Assembly: GCA_038248745.1 (NCBI GenBank)
Contig: JBBRXC010000106.1
Location: 1-5,642, forward strand
Direction of reading: 5' to 3'
Source: JAENWH01 sp038248745
GTDB taxonomy: Bacteria; Bacillota; Clostridia; Peptostreptococcales; Anaerovoracaceae
DNA: 5,642 nucleotides
The notes under the pieces are model-generated. The model was given only the letters and a program-made list of their open reading frames with translations. It was not told where the DNA came from and did no database searches. Positions 1-5,568 of this stretch are shown here, in pieces (the first letter of the stretch is position 1; each line of letters opens with the position of its first letter). The translations under genes were made by a program, and so were the position numbers.

Positions 1-528
1 ATTGGCGCAGGGATTCCCTTTGCGAAACTGGATAAGGTGATCGGCATCATGAAGGCTTATTCCAGCTGCGTTGGAGAAGGTCCATTTACAGCAGAGATGT
101 TTGGGGAAGAGGCCGATGCACTGAGAGAAGCAGGCGGAGAATACGGCGCCGCTACCGGCAGGCCAAGAAGAGTTGGTGGGTTTGATGTGGTTGCATCAAA
201 ATATGGCTGTCTTGTTCAAGGAGCTGATGAAATTGCATTAACCAAGCTGGATATTCTTTCTTATATGGAAAAAATTCCTGTTTGTACCAGTTATAAAATA
301 GGCGAAAGAATAATTACTGACTTTATTACTGGTGATGAACTTGCTATAGCAGAACCGGTGATCGAGTACTTGGATGGCTTCTGCGAAGATGTGTCTAAAT
401 GTAGGAAGGTCAGCGATTTGCCCGTGAAAGCTGTTGAATATATAAAATATATTGAAAAGGCGGTAGGCTGCCATATTAAATATGTATCTGTGGGACCTGC
501 AAGAGAAGACTATATTTTAATGGACTAA
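1..528 (+). CDS. purA: Adenylosuccinate synthetase, C-terminal part (5' truncated by window)
   Basis: Adenylosuccinate synthetase joins IMP and aspartate using GTP to form adenylosuccinate, the first committed step from IMP to AMP in the cytoplasm. The reading frame is open from base 1, so the gene begins upstream; 175 codons are visible, about 40% of the usual 420-430 residues. Visible family motifs, numbered from the first visible codon, are GIMKAY then VGEGPF (about 15-29), the substrate-loop ATGRPRR (about 51-57), the guanine-binding TKLD (81-84), CTSYK, and near the C-terminus YIKYIE followed by VGPARED. Two positions look unusual from memory of the family: the Arg usual before VGxGPF is Cys, and the Trp usual after RRxG is Gly (RRVGGFD). 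The key arginines of the substrate loop are kept, so the enzyme is probably active. A GTG at 37 is internal and not a start. The gene is functionally unrelated to the downstream operon and is separated from it by a hairpin terminator. Confidence 0.93.
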   Translation: MGAGIPFAKLDKVIGIMKAYSSCVGEGPFTAEMFGEEADALREAGGEYGAATGRPRRVGGFDVVASKYGCLVQGADEIALTKLDILSYMEKIPVCTSYKIGERIITDFITGDELAIAEPVIEYLDGFCEDVSKCRKVSDLPVKAVEYIKYIEKAVGCHIKYVSVGPAREDYILMD

Positions 529-546
529 TAAAATGGCGCTTTGAAA

Positions 547-556
547 GGAAATTTCC
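547..556. repeat. Short perfect palindrome downstream of purA
   Basis: GGAAATTTCC is a perfect 10-base palindrome lying 19 bases after the purA stop and before the terminator hairpin. It may be a chance AT-rich palindrome or part of the mRNA 3' end structure; no regulator is assigned. Confidence 0.2.
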
Positions 557-589
557 GAAAGAATATGATAGAAAAATAGTATGAATTAC

Positions 590-623
590 AATCCCGAAAT
601 AATCTATTGATTATTTCGGGATT
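590..623 (+). terminator. Hairpin terminator after purA
   Basis: The arms 590-604 and 609-623 pair perfectly over 15 bp (AATCCCGAAATAATC with its reverse complement) around a 4-base loop, TATT. The T-run after the stem is short and interrupted (TTTGTTAAT from 621), so it is a good hairpin with a mediocre tail. It lies 62 bases after the purA stop and separates purA from the fermentation operon. Its symmetry means it could also act on transcripts from the opposite direction. Confidence 0.75.
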
Positions 624-651
624 TGTTAATAGTTCCTCTATTAAATATAAT
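623..651 (+). promoter_or_regulatory. Weak candidate sigma-A promoter
   Basis: TTGTTA (4 of 6 matches to the -35 consensus) and a perfect TATAAT (646-651) are spaced by 17 bases. It begins at the foot of the purA terminator and would give an mRNA leader of about 130 bases before the NFU gene. In such AT-rich DNA it may be chance, and the promoter at 718-746 is clearly better. Confidence 0.35.
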
Positions 652-717
652 GTAAATATTCACAAAATTCTAAATAATACTTCTTTATCAAATAGGGCAT
701 AAATTGGAAGAAACCGC

Positions 718-746
718 TTGATACTACTTGATAGTAAGGTTATAAT
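718..746 (+). promoter_or_regulatory. Main promoter of the nfu-abf operon
   Basis: TTGATA (718-723) and TATAAT (741-746) are separated by exactly 17 bases, a near-consensus sigma-A promoter with a perfect -10. Transcription should start near 753, giving a leader of about 38 bases before the NFU start codon. The spacer contains a direct repeat, CTTGATAcTA/CTTGATAgTA (717-726 and 727-736), and an inverted repeat, TACTA-N5-TAGTA (722-736). A further TTATAA pair (740-745 and 751-756) straddles the -10 and the start site. These could be operator elements, but no known regulator motif was recognised. Confidence 0.75.
722..736. repeat. Inverted repeat inside promoter spacer (possible operator)
   Basis: TACTA and TAGTA form 5-base inverted arms around CTTGA, lying wholly between the -35 and -10 elements. 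The same stretch is also part of a 10-base direct repeat with one mismatch and a period of 10 bases (717-736). A protein bound here would block RNA polymerase. The arms are short and AT-rich, so this is only suggestive. Confidence 0.3.
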
Positions 747-790
747 TTGTTTATAAGAATACGTAAATATTTTTAGTTTGAGGAGATAAA

Positions 791-1069
791 ATGAAAGATA
801 AAATTCAAAAGGTTTTGGATGAAAAAGTGAATCCTTTGCTGGAAGAACATTATGGTGGAGCAAATCTGGTAGAATTCAAAGATGGCATCGTCAAAGTCAG
901 GTTAACAGGTGCCTGTAGTACTTGCCCTTCAGCACAGAGCACCATAGAAGACGTTGTAAAACAAATAGTGATGGCTGAGTGTGAAGAGGTAGACGATGTC
1001 ATCCTAGACACATCAATAAGCGAAGATTTATTGGATATGGCCAGAAAAATTTTAAATAAAGAAATGTAA
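791..1069 (+). CDS. Stand-alone NFU (NifU C-terminal domain) Fe-S scaffold/carrier protein
   Basis: This 92-residue protein is a single NFU domain. Family members bind a [4Fe-4S] or [2Fe-2S] cluster between subunits of a dimer and deliver it to target enzymes. The signature is GIVKVRLTGACSTCP: a beta strand ending in the CxxC pair Cys42/Cys45, followed by the typical helix after SAQST. No N-terminal IscU-like scaffold or A-type domain is present, as in many short clostridial NFU proteins. The start at ATG 791 is supported by GAGGAG at 780-785. The gene is first after a strong promoter and ends 70 bases before abfD, so the two are probably co-transcribed. AbfD needs a [4Fe-4S] cluster, so a link is plausible, although a general Fe-S role is equally possible. 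The family call is firm; the partner is inferred. Confidence 0.88.
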   Translation: MKDKIQKVLDEKVNPLLEEHYGGANLVEFKDGIVKVRLTGACSTCPSAQSTIEDVVKQIVMAECEEVDDVILDTSISEDLLDMARKILNKEM

Positions 1070-1090
1070 ACTGTTTGTTATTTTAATTAC

Positions 1091-1119
1091 TTGACAAAAT
1101 GTCAGGGAAAAATTTAAAT
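1091..1119 (+). promoter_or_regulatory. Possible secondary promoter/operator before abfD
   Basis: A perfect TTGACA (1091-1096) sits 17 bases upstream of TTAAAT (1114-1119, 4 of 6 matches to the -10 consensus). TTGACA also overlaps an inverted repeat, TGACA-AAA-TGTCA (1092-1104). Against a working promoter, transcription would start near 1126, inside the abfD Shine-Dalgarno site (1124-1131), leaving almost no leader. The site could instead be an operator, or chance. Confidence 0.3.
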
Positions 1120-1139
1120 ATTTAAGGAGTGATTTTATT

Positions 1140-2612
1140 ATGTTAATGACAGGAGCACAGTATATCGAAAGTTTAAGAAAGCTTAAAACAAGAGTCTATC
1201 TTTTTGGCGAAGAAATAACCAATTGGGTAGATCATCCAATGATCAGACCATCTATTGACTGCGTTGCGGTTACTTATGATTTGGCACATGACCCACAGTA
1301 TACAGATTTGATGACAGCCAAGTCCCATTTGACCGGTGAGACAGTGAACAGATTTTGTAATATACACCAAAATACAGACGACCTGAGAAAAAAAGTAAAG
1401 ATGCAAAGATTACTTGGACAAAAGACTGCTTCTTGTTTTCAAAGATGCGTAGGAATGGACTCTTTTAATGCAGTTTTTTCCACGACATTTGAAGTGGATA
1501 AAAAATATGGCACCACCTATCATCAAAACTTCTTAAAATATTTAAAATTTGTACAGGAAAATGATTTAACAGTAGATGGCGCTATGACAGATCCTAAAGG
1601 AGACAGAGGATTATCACCATCAAAACAAAAAGATCCTGACCTGTTCCTTAGAATCGTTGAAAGAAGACCCGATGGAATAGTCATCAGGGGGTCAAAAGCA
1701 CATCAGACAGGTTCTATCAATTCCCATGAGCATTTAATCATGCCAACAATGGCAATGGGTGAAGATGACAAAGATTATGCAGTATCCTTCGCATGTCCGA
1801 CAGATGCTGACGGAATCTTCATGATTTACGGTAGACAGTCCTGTGATACAAGAAAATTGGAGCCAGGAGCTGATGTGGATCTTGGAAATCACAAGTATGG
1901 CGGGCAGGAAGCATTAGTCGTGTTTGACAATGTATTTATTCCAAACGACAGAATTTTCCTTTGTGGAGAATATGACTTTGCTACCATGCTGGTAGAGAGA
2001 TTCGCTGGGTATCATAGACAGTCTTATGGCGGATGTAAGGTTGGTGTGGGCGATGTGATCATCGGTGCAGCAGCACTTGCAGCTGATTATAATGGGGCTT
2101 CAAAAGCAACACACATTAAAGATAAGCTGATTGAAATGACCCATCTAAATGAAACATTATACTGCTGCGGTATTGCCTGTTCAGCAGAGGGATATCCAAC
2201 AGCAGCAGGGAACTTCCAGATTGACCTTTTGCTTGCAAACGTATGTAAACAGAATGTTACTAGATTCCCTTATGAAATCGTCAGACTTGCAGAAGATATT
2301 GCAGGCGGATTAATGGTAACCATGCCTTCAGAGAGAGATTTTAAATCTGATCTGCCTGTTGGAAAGAATGGCGAAACCATTGGCGATATCTGCAACAAGT
2401 ACTTCGCAGGTTCCCCAACTTGCACAACTGAAGAGAGAATGAGAGTTCTTAGATTCCTGGAAAACATTTGTCTGGGTTCAGCTGCAGTTGGATACAGAAC
2501 GGAATCTATGCATGGCGCAGGATCTCCACAGGCGCAAAGAATCATGATTGCCCGTCAAGGAAACATTGAAGGCAAAAAAGCGCTTGCAAAGGCTATTCTT
2601 GACATAAAATAG
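1140..2612 (+). CDS. abfD: 4-hydroxybutyryl-CoA dehydratase / vinylacetyl-CoA isomerase
   Basis: AbfD converts 4-hydroxybutyryl-CoA to crotonyl-CoA through ketyl-radical chemistry and also isomerises vinylacetyl-CoA; it is a cytoplasmic homotetramer carrying FAD and a [4Fe-4S] cluster. At 490 residues it has the full length of the C. aminobutyricum enzyme as I remember it, and the numbering agrees. The four cluster ligands are present: Cys99 and Cys103 (ASCFQRC), His292 and Cys299 (YHRQSYGGCK). Active-site and FAD residues reported for the family are also present: Gln101, Thr190 (AHQTGS), Glu257, Tyr296, Lys300 and Glu455 (YRTES). The fold is that of acyl-CoA dehydrogenase/HpaB flavoproteins. 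AAGGAGTG at 1124-1131 supports ATG 1140 over the in-frame ATG at 1146. Neighbours encode the enzymes of the two preceding steps, and a GC-rich hairpin follows the stop codon. Confidence 0.97.
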   Translation: MLMTGAQYIESLRKLKTRVYLFGEEITNWVDHPMIRPSIDCVAVTYDLAHDPQYTDLMTAKSHLTGETVNRFCNIHQNTDDLRKKVKMQRLLGQKTASCFQRCVGMDSFNAVFSTTFEVDKKYGTTYHQNFLKYLKFVQENDLTVDGAMTDPKGDRGLSPSKQKDPDLFLRIVERRPDGIVIRGSKAHQTGSINSHEHLIMPTMAMGEDDKDYAVSFACPTDADGIFMIYGRQSCDTRKLEPGADVDLGNHKYGGQEALVVFDNVFIPNDRIFLCGEYDFATMLVERFAGYHRQSYGGCKVGVGDVIIGAAALAADYNGASKATHIKDKLIEMTHLNETLYCCGIACSAEGYPTAAGNFQIDLLLANVCKQNVTRFPYEIVRLAEDIAGGLMVTMPSERDFKSDLPVGKNGETIGDICNKYFAGSPTCTTEERMRVLRFLENICLGSAAVGYRTESMHGAGSPQAQRIMIARQGNIEGKKALAKAILDIK

Positions 2613-2629
2613 TTTTAAGAGAGAGTGAC

Positions 2630-2660
2630 AAGCCGCCCGGCAATGCCGGACGGCTTATTT
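2630..2660 (+). terminator. GC-rich intercistronic hairpin after abfD
   Basis: The arms 2630-2641 and 2645-2656 pair over 12 positions with a single C/A mismatch (2636/2650) around a 3-base AAT loop: AAGCCG with CGGCTT outside, CCGGC with GCCGG inside. The following tail, ATTTACC, has too few T residues for full termination. It stands out as the most GC-rich spot in the neighbourhood and ends 23 bases before the next start codon. Likely roles are partial termination or protection of the abfD mRNA 3' end, giving more abfD than downstream product. Confidence 0.65.
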
Positions 2661-2679
2661 ACCAAAAGGAGACTGCAAA

Positions 2680-2943
2680 ATGAAATGTGGCGTAAAGTTT
2701 TGCGGAGGGTGCAATCCTAAATATGACAGAGGTGCGGCTTATGAGATTATCAAGCAGAACCTTCAGGATGAAATTCAATTTGAACACGCTCAAGAAGGCA
2801 TAATATATGATATTTTGTTGATAATTGGCGGTTGTACTAGTTGTTGTGCCTCCTATGATACCTATATTGCCAAAAGAGGGATTATTAAAATTTGGCTGAC
2901 AGAGGATATAGAAAAAACAATACAAATTCTAAAAGATTTTTAA
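2680..2943 (+). CDS. Small cysteine-rich protein of unknown function in the 4-hydroxybutyrate operon
   Basis: I cannot assign a function to this 87-residue protein. It is real on context: AAAAGGAG at 2664-2671 sits 8 bases before ATG 2680, and it fills the space between abfD and abfT. It has six cysteines in two groups: Cys3, Cys8 and Cys11 in CGVKFCGGCNP, followed by YDR (15-17); and Cys52, Cys55 and Cys56 in GGCTSCC, after a hydrophobic strand (IIYDILLIIGG, 41-51). The layout, a Cys motif then helix then hydrophobic strand and a second Cys motif, suggests an alpha/beta fold binding a metal or Fe-S cluster, or redox-active thiols. No signal peptide or membrane segment is evident. I recall an uncharacterised small gene between abfD and cat2 in the Clostridioides difficile succinate/4-hydroxybutyrate cluster, which would make this position conserved. 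A role in maturing or protecting the dehydratase cluster is a guess. Confidence 0.8.
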   Translation: MKCGVKFCGGCNPKYDRGAAYEIIKQNLQDEIQFEHAQEGIIYDILLIIGGCTSCCASYDTYIAKRGIIKIWLTEDIEKTIQILKDF

Positions 2944-2956
2944 TAATAGTTGAAAA

Positions 2957-2974
2957 TGGAGGATAATTACATTG
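2957..2974 (+). promoter_or_regulatory. Strong RBS that fixes the TTG start of abfT
   Basis: TGGAGGA (2957-2963) precedes TTG at 2972 with a 9-base gap after GGAGG. The next in-frame ATG lies about 40 codons in and would remove the conserved N-terminus (NWKKIYEDR), so TTG is the start. Confidence 0.8.
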
Positions 2975-4288
2975 AATTGGAAAAAAATATATGAAGACAG
3001 ACAGTGTACTGCTGATGAGGCTGTCAAACTGATCAAATCAGGAGATAAAGTTGGATTTGCCCATGCTGTGGCAGAGCCACCAATTTTAGTAGAAGCTATG
3101 GTAAAAAATGCTGCAGCGTATAAAAATGTGGAAATCAATCATATGGTTACACTAGGAAAAGGTTTGTACTCAAAACCAGAGTATAAAGAGAATTTCACTT
3201 TTAACGGTTGGTTTTCTAGCCCGACAACAAGAGAATCCATTGCAGAAGGACATGGGGATTTTACGCCTGTATTTTTCCACGAAGTACCATCTTTTATTAG
3301 AAAAGACATCTTCCATTTGGATGTATTTATGACAATGTTGTCTCCGCCAGATGAACATGGATATTGTTGTATTGGTGTTTCATCAGATTATTCTATGCAA
3401 GGAATGAAATCGGCAAAAATCGTTTTGGCAGAAATAAACGACCAAGTGCCAGTAGTGTACGGAGATACTTTTATACATGTGAGTAAAATTGATAAATTTG
3501 TTTTAACCTCTCACCCGTTACCTGAATTGGGTCTTCCGAAGATTGGTGAAGTAGAAGAAGCCATTGGGAGAAACTGCGCCACGTTGATCGAAGATGGTTC
3601 TACACTTCAACTTGGTATTGGTGCCATTCCGGATGCTGTTTTACATTCATTAAAACACAAGAAAGATCTTGGCATTCATTCAGAAATGATTTCTGACGGT
3701 GTTGTTGATCTTTTTGAAGCAGGGGTTATCAATTGTTCGAAAAAGGGACTCGACCCGAATAAAATGATGATTACGTTTCTGATGGGTACAAAAAGACTGT
3801 ATGATTTTGCAGAAAAAAATCCAATGGTTGAACTTCGTCCTGTTGATTATGTGAATCATCCTTGTGTAGTTGCACAATGTACCAATCTGGTTTGCATCAA
3901 TGCTTGTATGGCAGTTGATTTCATGGGTCAGGTTGTTTCTGACAGCATTGGGATCAGACAGTTTTCAGGTGTGGGCGGACAGGTTGACTTTGTAAGGGGT
4001 GCTGCCATGTCATTAGACGGCAAAGGAAAAGCCATTATAGCCATGCCTTCAGTTGCCAAGAAAAAAGATGGAACAATGATCTCAAAAATCACGCCTTATA
4101 TTGATAAAGGTGCCGCGGTTACAACTTCAAGAAACGATGTTGATTATATTGTAACAGAATACGGAATCGCTGAATTGAAAGGAAAATCCTTAAAGCAGCG
4201 CGCTAGAGCGCTAATAAATATAGCCCATCCGGACTTCAGAGAAGAACTTAAAGGTGAATTTGAGAAAAGATTTAACGCTAAATTTTAA
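2972..4288 (+). CDS. abfT: 4-hydroxybutyrate CoA-transferase (family I CoA-transferase)
   Basis: AbfT activates 4-hydroxybutyrate by transferring CoA from acetyl-CoA (butyryl-CoA or propionyl-CoA can also serve in the family), producing the substrate of AbfD. The protein has 438 residues, matching the C. aminobutyricum enzyme as remembered. It is the two-domain single-chain type related to acetyl-CoA hydrolase/Cat1/Cat2. The catalytic glutamate that forms the glutamyl-CoA thioester is Glu238 in GIHSEMISDG. The CoA/oxyanion loop GIGAIP is at 215-220, and the C-terminal domain has GVGGQVDF (333-340) and VTEYGIA (394-400). Initiation is at TTG, supported by TGGAGGA upstream. The gene follows the small cysteine-rich gene by 28 bases and precedes abfH by 50 bases, in one operon. 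Cat2 of C. kluyveri does the same reaction, so cat2 is an equivalent name. Confidence 0.95.
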   Translation: MNWKKIYEDRQCTADEAVKLIKSGDKVGFAHAVAEPPILVEAMVKNAAAYKNVEINHMVTLGKGLYSKPEYKENFTFNGWFSSPTTRESIAEGHGDFTPVFFHEVPSFIRKDIFHLDVFMTMLSPPDEHGYCCIGVSSDYSMQGMKSAKIVLAEINDQVPVVYGDTFIHVSKIDKFVLTSHPLPELGLPKIGEVEEAIGRNCATLIEDGSTLQLGIGAIPDAVLHSLKHKKDLGIHSEMISDGVVDLFEAGVINCSKKGLDPNKMMITFLMGTKRLYDFAEKNPMVELRPVDYVNHPCVVAQCTNLVCINACMAVDFMGQVVSDSIGIRQFSGVGGQVDFVRGAAMSLDGKGKAIIAMPSVAKKKDGTMISKITPYIDKGAAVTTSRNDVDYIVTEYGIAELKGKSLKQRARALINIAHPDFREELKGEFEKRFNAKF

Positions 4289-4316
4289 AACTAAATTTAA
4301 AAACTGAATTTTAAAG
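4278..4316 (+). repeat. Three tandem 13-base repeats at the abfT stop codon
   Basis: CTAAATTTTAAAA (4278-4290), CTAAATTTAAAAA (4291-4303) and CTGAATTTTAAAG (4304-4316) follow one another without a gap. The first unit includes the last codons and stop of abfT; the other two lie in the abfT-abfH gap. This looks like past duplication by replication slippage at the gene end. Confidence 0.6.
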
Positions 4317-4338
4317 AATAGAAAGAGAGAGGTATAAC

Positions 4339-5457
4339 ATGCAAGCATTAAGAGTTGTTCCTAAAATATATTACTTCGATACATTTAAGGAATTTAATGA
4401 AGAATTTAAAATTGGAAAGAATGATTTACTGGTTACTAATGAATGGATGTATACGCCTTATGTAGCACCCCTTGGCATCGACACAAACGTCATATATCAA
4501 GAAAATTTTGGGGCAGGTGAGCCTTCGGATGAAATGATTGATGCCATGGCAAAGGAAATGAAGAAATATGAATTTGATAGAATTGTGGCATTCGGTGGCG
4601 GTACGATTGTTGATATCTGTAAAATTCTTGCGCTTGACGTTCCTGAAAAATCAATTGATTTGTTAACAGGTGCTGTTGCGCCAGTGAAAGTTAAAAAACT
4701 GTTGGTGGTGCCAACAACTTGTGGGACAGGAAGTGAAGTAACGAATGTTGCAATCGCTGAACTGAAATCCCTTCATACCAAAAAAGGCATTGCTGTTGAT
4801 GAAACATACGCAGATATTGCAGTACTGGTTCCAGAAACTATTAAGGGGTTGCCTTATAAATTTTTTGTAACCAGTTCAGTGGATGCACTAATCCATGCGA
4901 TTGAGTCTTATCTTTCTCCAAAAGCTTCTCCATTTACTGAAATGTATTCATTGCAGGCAATCGAAATGATCATGGCTGGCTATAAGGAAATCGTCGCCAA
5001 AGGACCTGATGAGAGATTGAATCATCTAAAGAATTTTGTGTTGGCATCTTGCTATGCAGGTATTGCGTTTGGCAATGCTGGTTGTGCAGCAGTTCATGCC
5101 ATCTCTTATTCAATAGGTGGCGCCTTCCACGTTGCCCACGGAGAAGCTAATTATCAGTTCTTCACTGAAGTGTTTAAAATGTATATGAGGAAAAATCCAA
5201 ATGGTAAAATCAAGCAGGCAAATAAAATATTTGCTGATATTCTTGGATGTACCGATGGACCTGAAGTTTATGATGAACTTGAAAAGTTCCTGAATAAATT
5301 AATCGTTAAAAAGCCTTTAAGAGAATATGGCATGGTGGAAGCACAAATAGATGAATTCACAACGAGTACTGTTGCTAATCAGCAAAGACTACTTGCAAAC
5401 AACTATGTTCCGTTTTCCGATGAAGAGATCAGAGAGATTTTTGCCAATCTTTATTAA
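4339..5457 (+). CDS. abfH: NAD-dependent 4-hydroxybutyrate dehydrogenase (iron-type alcohol dehydrogenase)
   Basis: AbfH (4HbD in C. kluyveri) reduces succinate semialdehyde to 4-hydroxybutyrate with NADH in the cytoplasm. It is a 372-residue group III, metal-dependent alcohol dehydrogenase. The N-terminal dinucleotide-binding domain has FGGGTIVD (85-92) and PTTCGTGSEVT (125-135). The helical C-terminal domain carries the metal ligands Asp182 and His186 (VDALIHAIES), His253 (AVHAISY) and His267 (HVAHGEAN), with the 4- and 14-residue spacings usual for the family. ATG 4339 is preceded by a moderate GAGAGG site at 4327-4332. The gene is last in the operon and followed by a strong terminator. 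The fold alone would not fix the substrate; the adjoining abfD and abfT and the overall resemblance to known 4-hydroxybutyrate dehydrogenases do. Confidence 0.93.
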   Translation: MQALRVVPKIYYFDTFKEFNEEFKIGKNDLLVTNEWMYTPYVAPLGIDTNVIYQENFGAGEPSDEMIDAMAKEMKKYEFDRIVAFGGGTIVDICKILALDVPEKSIDLLTGAVAPVKVKKLLVVPTTCGTGSEVTNVAIAELKSLHTKKGIAVDETYADIAVLVPETIKGLPYKFFVTSSVDALIHAIESYLSPKASPFTEMYSLQAIEMIMAGYKEIVAKGPDERLNHLKNFVLASCYAGIAFGNAGCAAVHAISYSIGGAFHVAHGEANYQFFTEVFKMYMRKNPNGKIKQANKIFADILGCTDGPEVYDELEKFLNKLIVKKPLREYGMVEAQIDEFTTSTVANQQRLLANNYVPFSDEEIREIFANLY

Positions 5458-5465
5458 TTCATTTA

Positions 5466-5502
5466 AAAAAAGGGCAGTCAATTTATTTGACTGTCCTTTT
5501 TT
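5466..5502 (+). terminator. Strong intrinsic terminator ending the abf operon
   Basis: The arms 5466-5481 and 5487-5502 pair over 16 bp, with one G-U wobble (5474/5494), around a 5-base loop. The core is GGGCAGTCAA with TTGACTGTCC, flanked by A6 on the left and T6 on the right. It starts 9 bases after the abfH stop codon. The A-run on the left means it could also terminate transcription from the other strand. Confidence 0.92.
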
Positions 5503-5503
5503 A

Positions 5504-5532
5504 TTGAATGAACAGATGAAATAGGATATAAT
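5504..5532 (+). promoter_or_regulatory. Sigma-A-type promoter of the downstream gene
   Basis: TTGAAT (5504-5509, 4 of 6 matches) and a perfect TATAAT (5527-5532) are spaced by 17 bases and lie directly after the operon terminator. A start near 5539 gives a leader of about 30 bases before ATG 5569. This marks the downstream gene as a separate transcription unit. Confidence 0.65.
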
Positions 5533-5568
5533 CATGATAAGTATTTCAATTAGTAGGAAAGTTGGTAG

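Noticed and set aside
531..560. Sigma-54 promoter, suggested by TGGCGC near 534
   Set aside because: The required GC of the -12 element is not found at the fixed spacing.
623..645. Rex (redox regulator) site, suggested by TTGTTAAT near 623 and TTGTTA near 1075
   Set aside because: The second half-site TTAACAA is missing at the right spacing in both places.
624..790. Riboswitch or T-box leader upstream of the NFU gene
   Set aside because: No conserved riboswitch core or T-box motif was seen, and no terminator/antiterminator pair precedes the gene; the main promoter leaves only about 38 bases of leader.
660..863. Open frame of 67 codons on the minus strand over the promoter region and NFU start
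   Set aside because: It overlaps a near-consensus plus-strand promoter and the NFU gene; its hydrophobic/Lys-rich composition is what AT-rich noncoding DNA gives.
2270..2545. Open frame of 91 codons on the minus strand within abfD
   Set aside because: It lies wholly antisense to the C-terminal part of abfD, shows no recognisable motif and has no clear RBS; it is a shadow of the coding strand.
2659..2925. Open frame of 88 codons on the minus strand over the small cysteine-rich gene
   Set aside because: The plus-strand frame has a strong RBS, operon context and patterned cysteines; the minus-strand frame has none of these.
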